Of a stretch of DNA of 64,000 nt, positions 49,678 through 58,542 are shown in pieces (within the stretch, counting starts at the first letter, position 1; every line of letters starts with the position of its first letter). Under the pieces are notes generated by a model. It was not told where the DNA came from, ran no database searches, and saw only the letters and a program-made list of their open reading frames with translations. The stretch spans positions 62,001 to 126,000 of the forward strand of contig JAYFQV010000009.1 in assembly GCA_034926605.1 (NCBI GenBank), written 5' to 3'. A program made the translations under genes and the position numbers. Source of the DNA: CALXXL01 sp034926605 (GTDB lineage: Bacteria; Verrucomicrobiota; Lentisphaeria; Victivallales; Victivallaceae).

Positions 49678-51515
49678 TGAAAAAACTGCTGAAGATCGTG
49701 CTGGCGGCCGTATTGTCGGCCGGGTGTGCGCGGGAGGTGGAACTGCACCGGGTTTCTCCGGACGACCGCGAGGATACCACCGCGGCGTTGATGGCCTCGG
49801 GCGACCGGGTGTTCAGCGGATCCCGCAACTTTCTTTCATCGCATTTGCTGAACGATGAATTCGAGCGCGCTCCGGATGCGGTGATCCGCAGAATATGCGA
49901 TGAGTTCATGGAGACGCATGACCGCCGGCGGCTGGAAGTGCTGGTGCAATTGACGTACCGGCTTGGTCTGGAACGGTCGGACGGTTCGGGGGCGGGGCTG
50001 AAATACTTTGTCGCCAGCGCCTATTTCAGCTATATCTTCTTATTCGACCAGTCGCTGCCGGAGCCGTCCAGTAAGTTCGATCCGGTGTACTTCATGGTTT
50101 CCCGTTACTACAAATACTCGTTGCTGCATATCTTCGAGTATCTGAAGGATAACAATCTGCTGGACTCTGCCGGCTATACGCTGCCGGATGTGGTCGGCCC
50201 CGGGTTTTTTGTGCTGGCGCCGGAAAATCCGTTGCCCAAGCCGCTGTTCTCTTACAGCACGGTGGAACCGTGCGATGATTACCGGGTAGACAATTTGCTG
50301 GTTTCGGCTCAGAGTTTCGGGCTGGGGTTGCCGCTGGCGGCCACCAACAACATGTCGGAACTCAAGGATGACGGTTCGCATATATTTGCCTCTTCGGCCA
50401 ACCCGGTCACGATGATATTGGATTTTCCGGCTCCGAACCGTGCGCAGCTGCGTTTTTTCCAGACTATGAAAACGCGCACGGCCGAGGTAGCCGGAACCCA
50501 GACACCGCTGGAAACCGATATTTCCACGCCGTTGGCGGTGGCGACATTGCGCGGCTCTTTTTGGAACGACCTGCTATCAATGTTGGACCCCGACCGCATA
50601 GAGGCCCGTTCCGGCCTCTACATGATCGGCGATTACAACCCGGACAAAATCCCGGTGGTGTTCGTCCACGGTCTTATGTCAAGTCCGCGGACCTGGCTTC
50701 AGATGGTCAATTATCTGTTGAGCGACCGTCGCATCGCAGACAATTATCAGTTCATGTTCTATTATTATTCGACCGGACAGCCGGTGCTTTATTCCGCTTG
50801 TATGCTCCGCGAAGAGCTTGACGAGCTTTATCGTCGCTACGGCAATTCACCTAAATTCAAATATATGGTGATTGTGGGGCACTCCATGGGCGGATTGTTG
50901 ACCGATATTTGCGATAAGAATTCCAACCGGGAATTCGCCAATAGTATGTTGAAAGGCCATCTCGAAGAGGTGGAGAAGGCCGTTACCACTCCCGAGCAGA
51001 AGCAGTTTATCGAGAGCATGCTGCTGTTCTCGCGTCCGGAATATCTTTCGCGGGTGGTGTTCATGGCGGTGCCGCACCGCGGTTCGGATATGGCGCAGTG
51101 GGATATCGCCCGCTGGGGAGCCGATCTGATCCGGATGCCGACCGCGATGATCGGGCAGATAGGCAAGCATCTGGACGCGGTGTTGGTTACCATCTCTCTG
51201 AAGGAAAATAACGACCCGATTTATATCGCTTCCGGCATCGACAACCTCGATCCCGACAATCAGACGCTGAAATTGCTCGAGGCTCTGCCTTATGATCCGG
51301 CGGTGCCGTGCCATTCGATAATCGGTAATCGCGAACAGGCCGGAGTTCCCGCCGGTTCCGATGGCATAGTGCCATACTGGAGCAGCCATATCGACAACGC
51401 TGTAAGCGAAATGGTGGTAAAATCAGGTCACAGTGTACAGCAGACCGCTCCCGCAATCGAAGAGCTGCGGCGCATCCTGCTGCTTCATCTTGTCGCGTGC
51501 GGGATACTGCAGTGA
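49674..51515 (+). CDS. Lipoprotein alpha/beta hydrolase (613 aa)
   Basis: Signal with lipobox LSAGC (Cys18). Residues ~20-320 form an unassigned, partly helical N-terminal region. The C-terminal half is an alpha/beta hydrolase: oxyanion region VVFVHGLMSSPRTWLQM, nucleophile in VGHSMGGLL, a probable Asp in AGSDGIVPYWSSH and a His in SGHSVQQ, followed by a helical tail. FVHGL and GHSMGG are typical of lipases and PGAP1-like esterases. Anchored in the envelope, it could act on lipids, lipoproteins or esterified sugars; the substrate is unknown. It overlaps both neighbours (ATGA, GTGA) within the MotA/MotB-like operon. Confidence 0.82.
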   Translation: MMKKLLKIVLAAVLSAGCAREVELHRVSPDDREDTTAALMASGDRVFSGSRNFLSSHLLNDEFERAPDAVIRRICDEFMETHDRRRLEVLVQLTYRLGLERSDGSGAGLKYFVASAYFSYIFLFDQSLPEPSSKFDPVYFMVSRYYKYSLLHIFEYLKDNNLLDSAGYTLPDVVGPGFFVLAPENPLPKPLFSYSTVEPCDDYRVDNLLVSAQSFGLGLPLAATNNMSELKDDGSHIFASSANPVTMILDFPAPNRAQLRFFQTMKTRTAEVAGTQTPLETDISTPLAVATLRGSFWNDLLSMLDPDRIEARSGLYMIGDYNPDKIPVVFVHGLMSSPRTWLQMVNYLLSDRRIADNYQFMFYYYSTGQPVLYSACMLREELDELYRRYGNSPKFKYMVIVGHSMGGLLTDICDKNSNREFANSMLKGHLEEVEKAVTTPEQKQFIESMLLFSRPEYLSRVVFMAVPHRGSDMAQWDIARWGADLIRMPTAMIGQIGKHLDAVLVTISLKENNDPIYIASGIDNLDPDNQTLKLLEALPYDPAVPCHSIIGNREQAGVPAGSDGIVPYWSSHIDNAVSEMVVKSGHSVQQTAPAIEELRRILLLHLVACGILQ

Positions 51516-52498
51516 AAAGATTCTGGAAACGCCCTGTTTTGCGGCTGGCCCCGCAATTCGCGCTTGCTCTGTGGGGGCTTTTCTGCGCCGGAGCAGTCTA
51601 TTACAATTTGCGTTGCTGCGGGCCGCTGCGCTGGGTCGGCTTCGTGCTTCCGGTGCTGCCGTTCCTGATTCGTTCGTGGCGTAGCGCCTGCGCGACGGCG
51701 GCCGTCCTTGCAATAGTAACCACCGGTTATCTGGCGTTGGTGCGGCCGTCGAACAACCGTGACTGGCAGCCGTCGTTCTCGCGCAACCCGACCGCGCAGA
51801 TCGAGGGAACGAAATTGACGGTGCGCAACCTGCGCGATTTCCGCTACCGTACCGAAACCGATTTCGATGCGGCGTATATCGACGAAACCTATGATCTGTC
51901 AAAACTCGAGGACGTTTCACTGGCGGTGATCCACTGGGGTAGCAACGCGATTGCGCACACCATGGTTTCATTCCGGTTTTCGGACGGCAAGGCCTTGACA
52001 TTTTCCATGGAGACCAGATTGGACAAACAGGACGTCCAGGGCGCGCTTCCGGGGCTGTTCCGCCAGTTTGAACTGCTATGTATCGCCGGCACCGAACGCG
52101 ATCTGCTCGGGTTGCGCACCAACTTCCGGCATGAGGACGTCTACCTTTATCCGGTGATTTCCTCTCCAGCCAATACCCGCCGCCTGTTGCTGGCGATGAC
52201 GGACAAAGTCAACGGACTCGCCGTCCAGCCGGAGTTTTACAACACGTTGACCAGCAACTGTACCACCGCACTGGTTCCGGTGCTGAACCGCAACGGGCAA
52301 ATGCCCTGCAACTGCAAGCTGTTTTTGAACGGCTATTCCGATCTTGCCGCGTATGAGGCCGGAATATTGCGGCTCGATTATCCGGGCGAAGGATTCGAAG
52401 AGCTCAAGCAACGCCATTATGTGAATCCCAAGGTGGACCATTGCGATATTTATGCGCCGGGATTCAATTACTCCGCCGCGATCCGGGAGGGTTTCTGA
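51512..52498 (+). CDS. DUF4105 (Lnb N-terminal periplasmic domain) membrane protein
   Basis: A 328-residue protein starting at GTG 51512, which overlaps the upstream stop (GTGA); GTG 51497 is an in-frame alternative. Two or three hydrophobic segments (about 15-35, 40-58, 68-86) anchor it; the rest is a periplasmic DUF4105 domain, recognised by NLRDFRYRTETDFDAAY, HTMVSFRFSDGKALTFSMET and FYNTLTSNCTTALVPVLN, where the Cys could be catalytic as in related NlpC/P60-like folds. DUF4105 proteins include lacto-N-biosidase maturation factors; their activity is not settled. It ends 3 bases before the permease gene. Confidence 0.78.
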   Translation: MKRFWKRPVLRLAPQFALALWGLFCAGAVYYNLRCCGPLRWVGFVLPVLPFLIRSWRSACATAAVLAIVTTGYLALVRPSNNRDWQPSFSRNPTAQIEGTKLTVRNLRDFRYRTETDFDAAYIDETYDLSKLEDVSLAVIHWGSNAIAHTMVSFRFSDGKALTFSMETRLDKQDVQGALPGLFRQFELLCIAGTERDLLGLRTNFRHEDVYLYPVISSPANTRRLLLAMTDKVNGLAVQPEFYNTLTSNCTTALVPVLNRNGQMPCNCKLFLNGYSDLAAYEAGILRLDYPGEGFEELKQRHYVNPKVDHCDIYAPGFNYSAAIREGF

Positions 52499-52501
52499 GC
52501 G

Positions 52502-53422
52502 ATGGATGTACTGGTTGTCGTTGCGGCCGCCGTGGCGCTGCTGACCGCGTTCATGCAGTCGGCCACCTATGTGCTGACTCGATTTTTTTATGCCAGGGGC
52601 GGCAATCCGGCCCAGCTGGCCTATCTGAATTTCATGCTGATGGGGATTGTTTCACTGGCGGTGCTGTGGCCGGCCGGGATCGCGAAAGTGGAATGGAGCC
52701 TGGAGTTGGCCGGCTGGCTGGGGCTGGAGTCGGTCACGTTCTTCTGCGGGCAGGTTTGCTGGCTGGCGGCGTTGGCCAAAGCCCCGGGATCGCGGCTGGC
52801 CACGTTATACAATCTCAAGATTATCTTTGTCGGCGTGCTTTATTCGTTGTGCTTTGCCGCGCCGTTCAACCGTTGGATGGCCGCCGGGCTGGTGCTGGCG
52901 GCCGGAGCCGCCATGTTGATGAACGGTTCCAGTCGTCCGGCCGGGGAACGCGGGCGCGGTGCGGCTGCGGCATGGCTGCTGCTTGCCGGAGCGATAATCT
53001 TCCTGTCATGGGCCGACGTCGGTGCGGCCGGGATGCTGAAGTGTCTGGGGCGACCCGGTGATCTTGGAGCGGTGCTGCTCACCGTGTGTCTTGGGAATAC
53101 CGCCGTTGCCGTGATGGCGGCTCCGTGCTGGAAATTGGCGCGGCCGCGTCGCGACCTGGTTGCGCCGGCGCTGCCTTATATCGCGGTATGCCTGATTTCC
53201 ATAGCAACCTATTTTTTCTGCATTTCGGTACTGGATCCGGCGTTCAGCGCGGTGCTGGCTTCCACCCGCGGGCTGTTTTCGCTGATGCTCGGCATGCTGC
53301 TGGCCAAGCTGGGATTCACCGCGCTGGAGCCGCGGCTTTCGCGGCGGCAGTGGCTGTGGTGCGGCGTCGCCGCGCTGCTTATGATTGCCGCCATAGTGAT
53401 TTATGCCTGTGGCAAATTCTGA
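52502..53422 (+). CDS. EamA/DMT-superfamily transporter
   Basis: A 306-residue integral membrane protein with about ten hydrophobic helices in two halves, the drug/metabolite transporter layout. The first half contains SATYVLTRFFYARGGNPAQL and ALAKAPGSRLATLYNLKIIF, where the fourth helix entry resembles EamA repeats; the second half has ISVLDPAFSAVLASTRGLFS, the second repeat. Substrate unknown. It begins 3 bases after the DUF4105 stop, so it belongs to the same message by spacing, although DMT genes are often unrelated passengers. argH follows with its own ribosome site. Confidence 0.8.
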   Translation: MDVLVVVAAAVALLTAFMQSATYVLTRFFYARGGNPAQLAYLNFMLMGIVSLAVLWPAGIAKVEWSLELAGWLGLESVTFFCGQVCWLAALAKAPGSRLATLYNLKIIFVGVLYSLCFAAPFNRWMAAGLVLAAGAAMLMNGSSRPAGERGRGAAAAWLLLAGAIIFLSWADVGAAGMLKCLGRPGDLGAVLLTVCLGNTAVAVMAAPCWKLARPRRDLVAPALPYIAVCLISIATYFFCISVLDPAFSAVLASTRGLFSLMLGMLLAKLGFTALEPRLSRRQWLWCGVAALLMIAAIVIYACGKF

Positions 53423-53482
53423 GTTCAGTGCTATATTAAAGCGGAAAAATGTCAATAATGATTAAGGTTTAAGGAGGTACCT

Positions 53483-54853
53483 ATGGCGATGTGGGACGGG
53501 CGCTTCAGCGCCGAAACCAATAAGGAACTCGCGAAATTTTCCGAGTCCGTCCACTACGACAAGCGGCTTTATGCGTTTGACATAATGGGCAGCAAAGCCC
53601 ATGTCAAAATGCTGGCGAAGCAGGGGATCATCCCCGAGCGCACCGCTTGGCTGATCACCGAGGAACTCGACAATATCAAGCGTCGCATCGACGCCGGGGA
53701 CTTCGAGTTCAAAAGCGAACTCGAAGACATCCATATGAACATCGAAAGCGCCCTAATCGGCAAGCTTGGCGCCGAGGGCGCTCGCCTTCATTCGGGGCGC
53801 AGCCGCAACGATCAGATTGCACTGGACATCCGGCTTTATCTTCGCCACGAGATACAGGAGATTCAGGATCTGATCGTTGCGCTGCAGAAGGCGTTGCTCT
53901 CGCAGGCCGAAGCTCACCGCGAGACGATCCTGCCCGGCTTCACTCACACTCAGCACGCCCAGGTGGTGCTGTTCGCGCACCACATGCTTGCCTATATGGA
54001 AATGTTCGAGCGCGATTGCGGCCGTCTGACCGACTGCTCCAACCGCATGAATGTCATGCCGCTGGGTTCCGGCGCGCTCGCCGGCTCCACGCTGCATCTG
54101 GATCGCCGGATGGTGTGCGAGGAACTCGGATTCTCCGCTGTCACCCGCAACAGCATGGACGCGGTTTCCGACCGCGACTTCATTATCGAGCTGCTCGGCG
54201 CGCTGTCGATTTTCGCCATGCATATCTCGCGGCTGTCGGAGGATTTTGTATGGTGGAGTTCGCAGGAGTTCCAGTTCATCGAGTTTGCCGACGAGTTTTG
54301 CACCGGCTCCAGTCTGATGCCCCAGAAGAAAAACCCGGACGTGGCCGAGTTGGCACGCGGCAAGACCGGCCGCATTTACGGCGCTCTCATGGCGCTGCTG
54401 ACCGTCTGCAAAGGGCTGCCGCTTACTTACAACCGCGACCTCCAGGAAGACAAGGAGGAGCTGTTTGACGCCATCGACACCGTGAAGATGATCCTGCGCG
54501 TCTATCCGCCGATGATCGCCACCATGACGGTGAAAGCCGACAATATGCGCGCCGCCGCCTGCGATCCCGCGCTTATGGCCACCGATCTGGCCGAACAGCT
54601 GGTGAAGCAGGGGGTGCCGTTTCGCACCGCCCATCATCAGGTTGGAGCGCTGGTGAAACTGGCGCTGGACGCCCGCAAGCCGCTAGACGGCCTTACCCTT
54701 GATGAAATGAAGCAGGCGATTCCCACCGCCACCGCCGATTTTCTCGATATGTTCAAGCCGGAGTCCAGCGTCGCCAAACGCGAAATCACCGGCGGAACCG
54801 GCTACAATGCCGTCGCGTCCCAGATTGAGTTCTGGCGTGGAAAACTGTCATGA
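53483..54853 (+). CDS. argH: Argininosuccinate lyase
   Basis: A 456-residue enzyme of the fumarase/aspartase superfamily that splits argininosuccinate into arginine and fumarate. The signature GSSLMPQKKNPDVAEL, the region HSGRSRNDQIALDIRLYLR, HTQHAQVVLFAHHMLAY and the FSA-specific opening WDGRFS are all present. GGAGG precedes ATG 53483; TATATT at 53432 is a possible -10 without a clear -35. argG is not in the window. Its stop region overlaps the phosphoesterase's first possible ATG. Confidence 0.97.
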   Translation: MAMWDGRFSAETNKELAKFSESVHYDKRLYAFDIMGSKAHVKMLAKQGIIPERTAWLITEELDNIKRRIDAGDFEFKSELEDIHMNIESALIGKLGAEGARLHSGRSRNDQIALDIRLYLRHEIQEIQDLIVALQKALLSQAEAHRETILPGFTHTQHAQVVLFAHHMLAYMEMFERDCGRLTDCSNRMNVMPLGSGALAGSTLHLDRRMVCEELGFSAVTRNSMDAVSDRDFIIELLGALSIFAMHISRLSEDFVWWSSQEFQFIEFADEFCTGSSLMPQKKNPDVAELARGKTGRIYGALMALLTVCKGLPLTYNRDLQEDKEELFDAIDTVKMILRVYPPMIATMTVKADNMRAAACDPALMATDLAEQLVKQGVPFRTAHHQVGALVKLALDARKPLDGLTLDEMKQAIPTATADFLDMFKPESSVAKREITGGTGYNAVASQIEFWRGKLS

Positions 54854-54861
54854 GGGGTGTT

Positions 54862-55668
54862 ATGAAAATGGTTGCTTTCTGTTTTGCGGCGGCTGCCACC
54901 GCGCTTGGCGGCTGTGCGTCGCCGGAACTTAATTTTGTTCATATGGCCGACAGCCAGTTCGGTTTCTACGATTACGAGGCGGAGCTCGGCCGCTACCGCG
55001 AGGCGGTTGGCATGATCAATGCCGATGTCGGTGGTTACCATCCGGCGTTCATGCTGATGTGTGGCGACATGGTCAACATTCCCACCGCCGCGCACAACGC
55101 GGATTTTCTTGCCGCGTCCAAACCGCTGGATATCCCGTATTACGTTGTTCCCGGCAACCATGACCTCAACGCCAATCCGGAAACCGTGAAACTCTATCAC
55201 GATTCGTTCGGGCCGGACTACTATACTTTCGATTCCGGCGCCTACCGGTTCATCGTGGTCAACACCAATCTCTGGAAGTATCCGCAAGCCCGCACCGGGG
55301 CGATGGACGAGTGGTTGGTGAAGGCGTTCGAACAGGCCGAGTCCGACGGCAAGATCATTATGGTGGCCGGGCACAGCCCGCTGTTCCTGAAGACGGCCGA
55401 CGAGCCTGAGGACAAGTATTACAACCTTTCCCCCGAACGGCGCAAATGGGTGCTGGACCTGTTCAGAAAATATGGTGTGATCGCCTACTTCGGCGGCCAC
55501 AGCCATACCAGGATAGACAATACATGGGAAGGCATAAGATTCCTGCATTCTGAGAACGTCTGCACCAATTTCGACAACCGTCCGTTCGGCTATCGGATTG
55601 TCATGGTGCGCGGCCGCGAAGTAAGTGACTGCTTTGTGCCGCTGGATTCTACTTGTCGAGCCGAATAA
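54862..55668 (+). CDS. Lipoprotein calcineurin-like metallophosphoesterase
   Basis: A 268-residue lipoprotein. I use ATG 54862, which has GAGGGG just upstream; ATG 54850 overlapping the argH stop is the alternative. The lipobox is ALGGC. Metal-binding motifs of the calcineurin fold are present: MADSQFG (DxQ variant of DxH), MCGDMVN (GDxxx), VPGNHDLN (GNHD), VAGHSPLF (H) and FGGHSHTR (GHxH). It hydrolyses a phosphoester or phosphodiester in the periplasm; substrate unknown. The 3' end overlaps the convergent DUF2807 gene by 20 bases. Confidence 0.88.
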   Translation: MKMVAFCFAAAATALGGCASPELNFVHMADSQFGFYDYEAELGRYREAVGMINADVGGYHPAFMLMCGDMVNIPTAAHNADFLAASKPLDIPYYVVPGNHDLNANPETVKLYHDSFGPDYYTFDSGAYRFIVVNTNLWKYPQARTGAMDEWLVKAFEQAESDGKIIMVAGHSPLFLKTADEPEDKYYNLSPERRKWVLDLFRKYGVIAYFGGHSHTRIDNTWEGIRFLHSENVCTNFDNRPFGYRIVMVRGREVSDCFVPLDSTCRAE

Positions 55669-56464
55669 GCGTGGCTGCCCGTTCGAGCTTGAAATTGCCG
55701 GTGTTTCCTTCGCCGCCGACCAGCACCTCCGAGGCGTTGTCGGCGCTGCCCTCCAGCTTTTCTGCAAGGTCGGCGATATAGAGGCTCGAGGTATTGTTGA
55801 TGGTTGCCGTCACGGTTCCGGCACTGCCCAGTCTTATGTGGGAGTTGGTGTCGGCATAACCATTGAATATGCCGACGCCGCAGTCGTCGGCGTCAAGATG
55901 CGAGTTGCCGATGCCGCGGAAGTCCAGCGTGCGTATTGCGCCGGACAAGGTCATGCGCGAATTGCCGGTAAGGCTGATGGTGCCGTTCTGCAACGCGCAG
56001 TCTTTCACGTCGAGCGACGAGGCATTGGTCAGGCTGATGTCACACCTGTGGCGCAGGCCATCCACCGTGGCGTTTACCGAATTTGACAGGTCGATCTGTC
56101 CAATGGCGGAGGTGGTCTGGATGGTTACGGTCATCGGCAGTGTCGGGCGCATTTCGCCGCCGGAGGCGCGGACGCAGATTTCACCTCTGGAGCGGCTAAT
56201 GTCGATATCCTTCCACAGGTTGTCTTCGGCGGCCACCGTGACCCGGTTTTCCGGGGCATTGCAGAATACCTTGACAGTCCATTTGCCTTCGATGCAAATC
56301 CGCTGTGCCGGAGTGTCGGCATAGCGCACCTCGCGCATGACTCCGTTTCCGGTGGTGCTGCACCCGGACAACGCAAAAGACGCAAAAAGAAAAACGGCGG
56401 CGGAAAAAATTCCGAAGACGTTGCCGCGCCCGGACGCCTGCGCTTTTTTAACCCCTTGTTCCAT
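55649..56464 (-). CDS. DUF2807 (head GIN domain) lipoprotein
   Basis: A 271-residue lipoprotein with lipobox ALSGC near residue 35 behind a basic N-terminus. The mature part is a repetitive beta-solenoid: QIDLSNSVNATVDGLRHRCD, ISLTNASSLDVKDCALQNG, ISLTGNSRMTLSGAIRT, LDFRGIGNSHLDADDCG, HIRLGSAGTVTATINNTSSL. This is the DUF2807 pattern (putative auto-transporter adhesin head GIN domain), common in Bacteroidetes and PVC bacteria, of unknown biochemical role, probably surface or periplasmic. GGAG precedes the start. Confidence 0.88.
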   Translation of the reverse strand: MEQGVKKAQASGRGNVFGIFSAAVFLFASFALSGCSTTGNGVMREVRYADTPAQRICIEGKWTVKVFCNAPENRVTVAAEDNLWKDIDISRSRGEICVRASGGEMRPTLPMTVTIQTTSAIGQIDLSNSVNATVDGLRHRCDISLTNASSLDVKDCALQNGTISLTGNSRMTLSGAIRTLDFRGIGNSHLDADDCGVGIFNGYADTNSHIRLGSAGTVTATINNTSSLYIADLAEKLEGSADNASEVLVGGEGNTGNFKLERAATLIRLDK

Positions 56465-56485
56465 CAGTATCTCCTTTGTTTAAAT

Positions 56486-56514
56486 AAGTTACACTTTGCA
56501 AGGCGCAAATGCAA
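56486..56514 (-). promoter_or_regulatory. Promoter of the DUF2807 gene
   Basis: On the minus strand TTGCAT (56514-56509), 17-base spacer, TAACTT (56491-56486). Divergent from the promoter at 56536. Confidence 0.4.
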
Positions 56515-56535
56515 GGTTGCGCGATGTTTTTTTAT

Positions 56536-56564
56536 TTGAAATCGCATGCTTCCGGTGGTATATT
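56536..56564 (+). promoter_or_regulatory. Promoter of the AICAR transformylase gene
   Basis: TTGAAA (56536-56541), 17-base spacer, TATATT (56559-56564), 35 bases before ATG 56599. Confidence 0.6.
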
Positions 56565-56598
56565 ACAAAAACTTGAATTAATCGGAAAGAGGACTATC

Positions 56599-57720
56599 AT
56601 GGCGAGTCAGGCGCTGAACCGCAACAGCTATCTGTCAAAGAATGTCGGAGATTTTCCGGCAGAGATGATGATAAACGGACGCAGATACGTAAAAGTCAAC
56701 GACTTGAGATACGGCACCAACCCGCACCAGCCGGCTGCTTATTACAAGGAAGCCGGTCACCGCAGCGTCATCGGCGACATGCAGGTGCTGAAGGACGGCA
56801 AAAGCGGTTTGTCCCAGACCAACCTTGAAGACATCAGCTATGCGCTGAACATCGTCAAATTTTTCGACCGGCCCGCCTGTGCCGTGATGAAGCACGTAAA
56901 CCCCTCCGGCGCGGCCGTGCAGTTCGGCGGAGAGTCGCTGACGGACATCTATCGCAAAGCCCGCGACTGCGACGCGCGCGCCGCGTTCGGCAGCGTGATC
57001 GCGTTCAACTGCGAAGTCGATGCCGACACCGCGCGCGAGATCATGGGCACTTTCTGCGAATGTGTGGTTGCCCCCTCTTTTGCCGACGGAGTGGTCGATA
57101 TCTTCTGCGACGGCGAAACCTATAAACTGAACAAACACATTCGAATTCTCAAGTGCGGCGATCCCGCGCTTCTGCCGAAATATGTCGGTGACGGCGGCGA
57201 GGGCAGCTGGACCATGAAGGTGCTTGCCGACGGTACGCTGGTGGCGGCCGAACCGCTGTTGACATCCATTCGCGGAGTCGAACAACTGGTTCCGGCCACG
57301 GCCGAAAACACCCGCTGCGGCGTTCAGTCTTCCGAATTCAAAGCCACGGCCGAACAGCTCGACGATCTGCTGTTTGCCTGGTATGTCAACATAAGTGTGC
57401 GCAGCAATGGCGTGGTCATCGCCTCCCACGGGCAGACCTTGTCGGTCGGTACCGGCGAGCAGGACCGCGTGGGCGCCATCGAGCAGGCTGTGGCCAAATT
57501 CGCCGCCAAATACAAGGGCGAACGCACGCTTGAAGGCGCGGTTATGGCCAGCGACGGTTTCTTCCCGTTTGCCGACGGTGTCGAAGTTGCGGCGGCCGCC
57601 GGCATCAAGGCGATAATCGCCCCTGCCGGCAGTCTGCGCGACGCCGATGTCATCAAACGGGCCAACGAGCTCGGCGTGGCTTTGTACTACGCTCCCGAAC
57701 GGATATTCTCCCACCACTAA
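56599..57720 (+). CDS. Stand-alone AICAR transformylase (PurH C-terminal domain only)
   Basis: A 373-residue phosphoribosylaminoimidazolecarboxamide formyltransferase, the penultimate step of purine synthesis. ATG 56599 has AGAGGA upstream. Family motifs: LRYGTNPHQPAAYY, the catalytic Lys-His in MKHVNPSGAA, DARAAFGSVIAFN, IASHGQTLSVGTGEQDRVGA and SDGFFPFADGVEVAAAAGIK. PurH is normally ~520 residues with an N-terminal MGS-like IMP cyclohydrolase domain; that domain is absent, so ring closure must be done by another protein. The gene heads a run of genes to the SpoU methyltransferase. Confidence 0.92.
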   Translation: MASQALNRNSYLSKNVGDFPAEMMINGRRYVKVNDLRYGTNPHQPAAYYKEAGHRSVIGDMQVLKDGKSGLSQTNLEDISYALNIVKFFDRPACAVMKHVNPSGAAVQFGGESLTDIYRKARDCDARAAFGSVIAFNCEVDADTAREIMGTFCECVVAPSFADGVVDIFCDGETYKLNKHIRILKCGDPALLPKYVGDGGEGSWTMKVLADGTLVAAEPLLTSIRGVEQLVPATAENTRCGVQSSEFKATAEQLDDLLFAWYVNISVRSNGVVIASHGQTLSVGTGEQDRVGAIEQAVAKFAAKYKGERTLEGAVMASDGFFPFADGVEVAAAAGIKAIIAPAGSLRDADVIKRANELGVALYYAPERIFSHH

Positions 57721-57741
57721 AATACAGAAAGACACCAGAAC

Positions 57742-58542
57742 ATGGCCAGAATACAGAAATATGTGCCGCCGGCGCCCGGTTCCAAGCCGCGTCGCGTCCG
57801 CGATCTCGACTCGCAGATATCAAGCACCCTTTTCGACGATTTCGACCGCTTTGAACATTTTTTCAGCTCTCACTGGAAGGCGTTCTGCTGGGGCGGTGCG
57901 ACGTTGGTCGTGCTGTCCGCCATATGGGGCGGCTTGGTTTTGTGGCAGCGACACAACTACAACGAGGCGGCGGAGCAGTTGAACTCCGCGCGCAATCAGG
58001 AGCAGCTTATCGCGGCGATCGCCGAGTTCAGCCCGTCCGACATTGTTGCAAACGACGCTCGTATGCGTCTGGCCAACCTTCTTTTCAGGGCCGGCAATTA
58101 CAATGATGCCATAGCTCAGCTCGACGCGGTGATTGCCACCGACTGTCCGGCCGAGCAGAAGATGCAGATACGGCTCAACCGCGCCTATTTGCTGGAAGGA
58201 TCCGGACGCCTCGCCGATGCCGCCGCCGCCTTTGCCGAGGTAGCCGACACTCCCGCTCCGCCGGTGCGTGAGCTTGTGTCGGAGTCAGCCTGCAATGCCG
58301 GAAGGCTTTACCGCGAGATCGGCAATGCCGATATGGCGCGCAAGTACCTCAAGTCCGCCGCCGGAAATTTCGACCTTAATGCCGTTATCACCGGTCAGTC
58401 ATACCCGTTTTGGAGCCGTCTCGCCTTTTTCATGCTCAACGAGATGGATCATCCGTCCACCGCTCCGGCGCCTGCGCCGAAACCGGAAGCCAAACCCGCG
58501 GCCAAAGCTCCGGCGGCCCCCGCGCCGGCAAAACGGAAGTAA
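57742..58542 (+). CDS. Membrane-anchored TPR protein (YfgM-like layout)
   Basis: A 266-residue protein with a ~45-residue cytoplasmic N-terminus, one membrane helix (about 48-68, FCWGGATLVVLSAIWGGLVL) and periplasmic tetratricopeptide helices (DARMRLANLLFRAGNYNDAI; RAYLLEGSGRLADAAAAF; AGRLYREIGNADMARKYLKS). It ends in an Ala/Pro/Lys tail (PAAKAPAAPAPAKRK). The layout matches YfgM/TPR_21 proteins, which assist secretion with PpiD, but sequence support is weak. Its stop overlaps the next start (TAATG). Confidence 0.75.
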   Translation: MARIQKYVPPAPGSKPRRVRDLDSQISSTLFDDFDRFEHFFSSHWKAFCWGGATLVVLSAIWGGLVLWQRHNYNEAAEQLNSARNQEQLIAAIAEFSPSDIVANDARMRLANLLFRAGNYNDAIAQLDAVIATDCPAEQKMQIRLNRAYLLEGSGRLADAAAAFAEVADTPAPPVRELVSESACNAGRLYREIGNADMARKYLKSAAGNFDLNAVITGQSYPFWSRLAFFMLNEMDHPSTAPAPAPKPEAKPAAKAPAAPAPAKRK

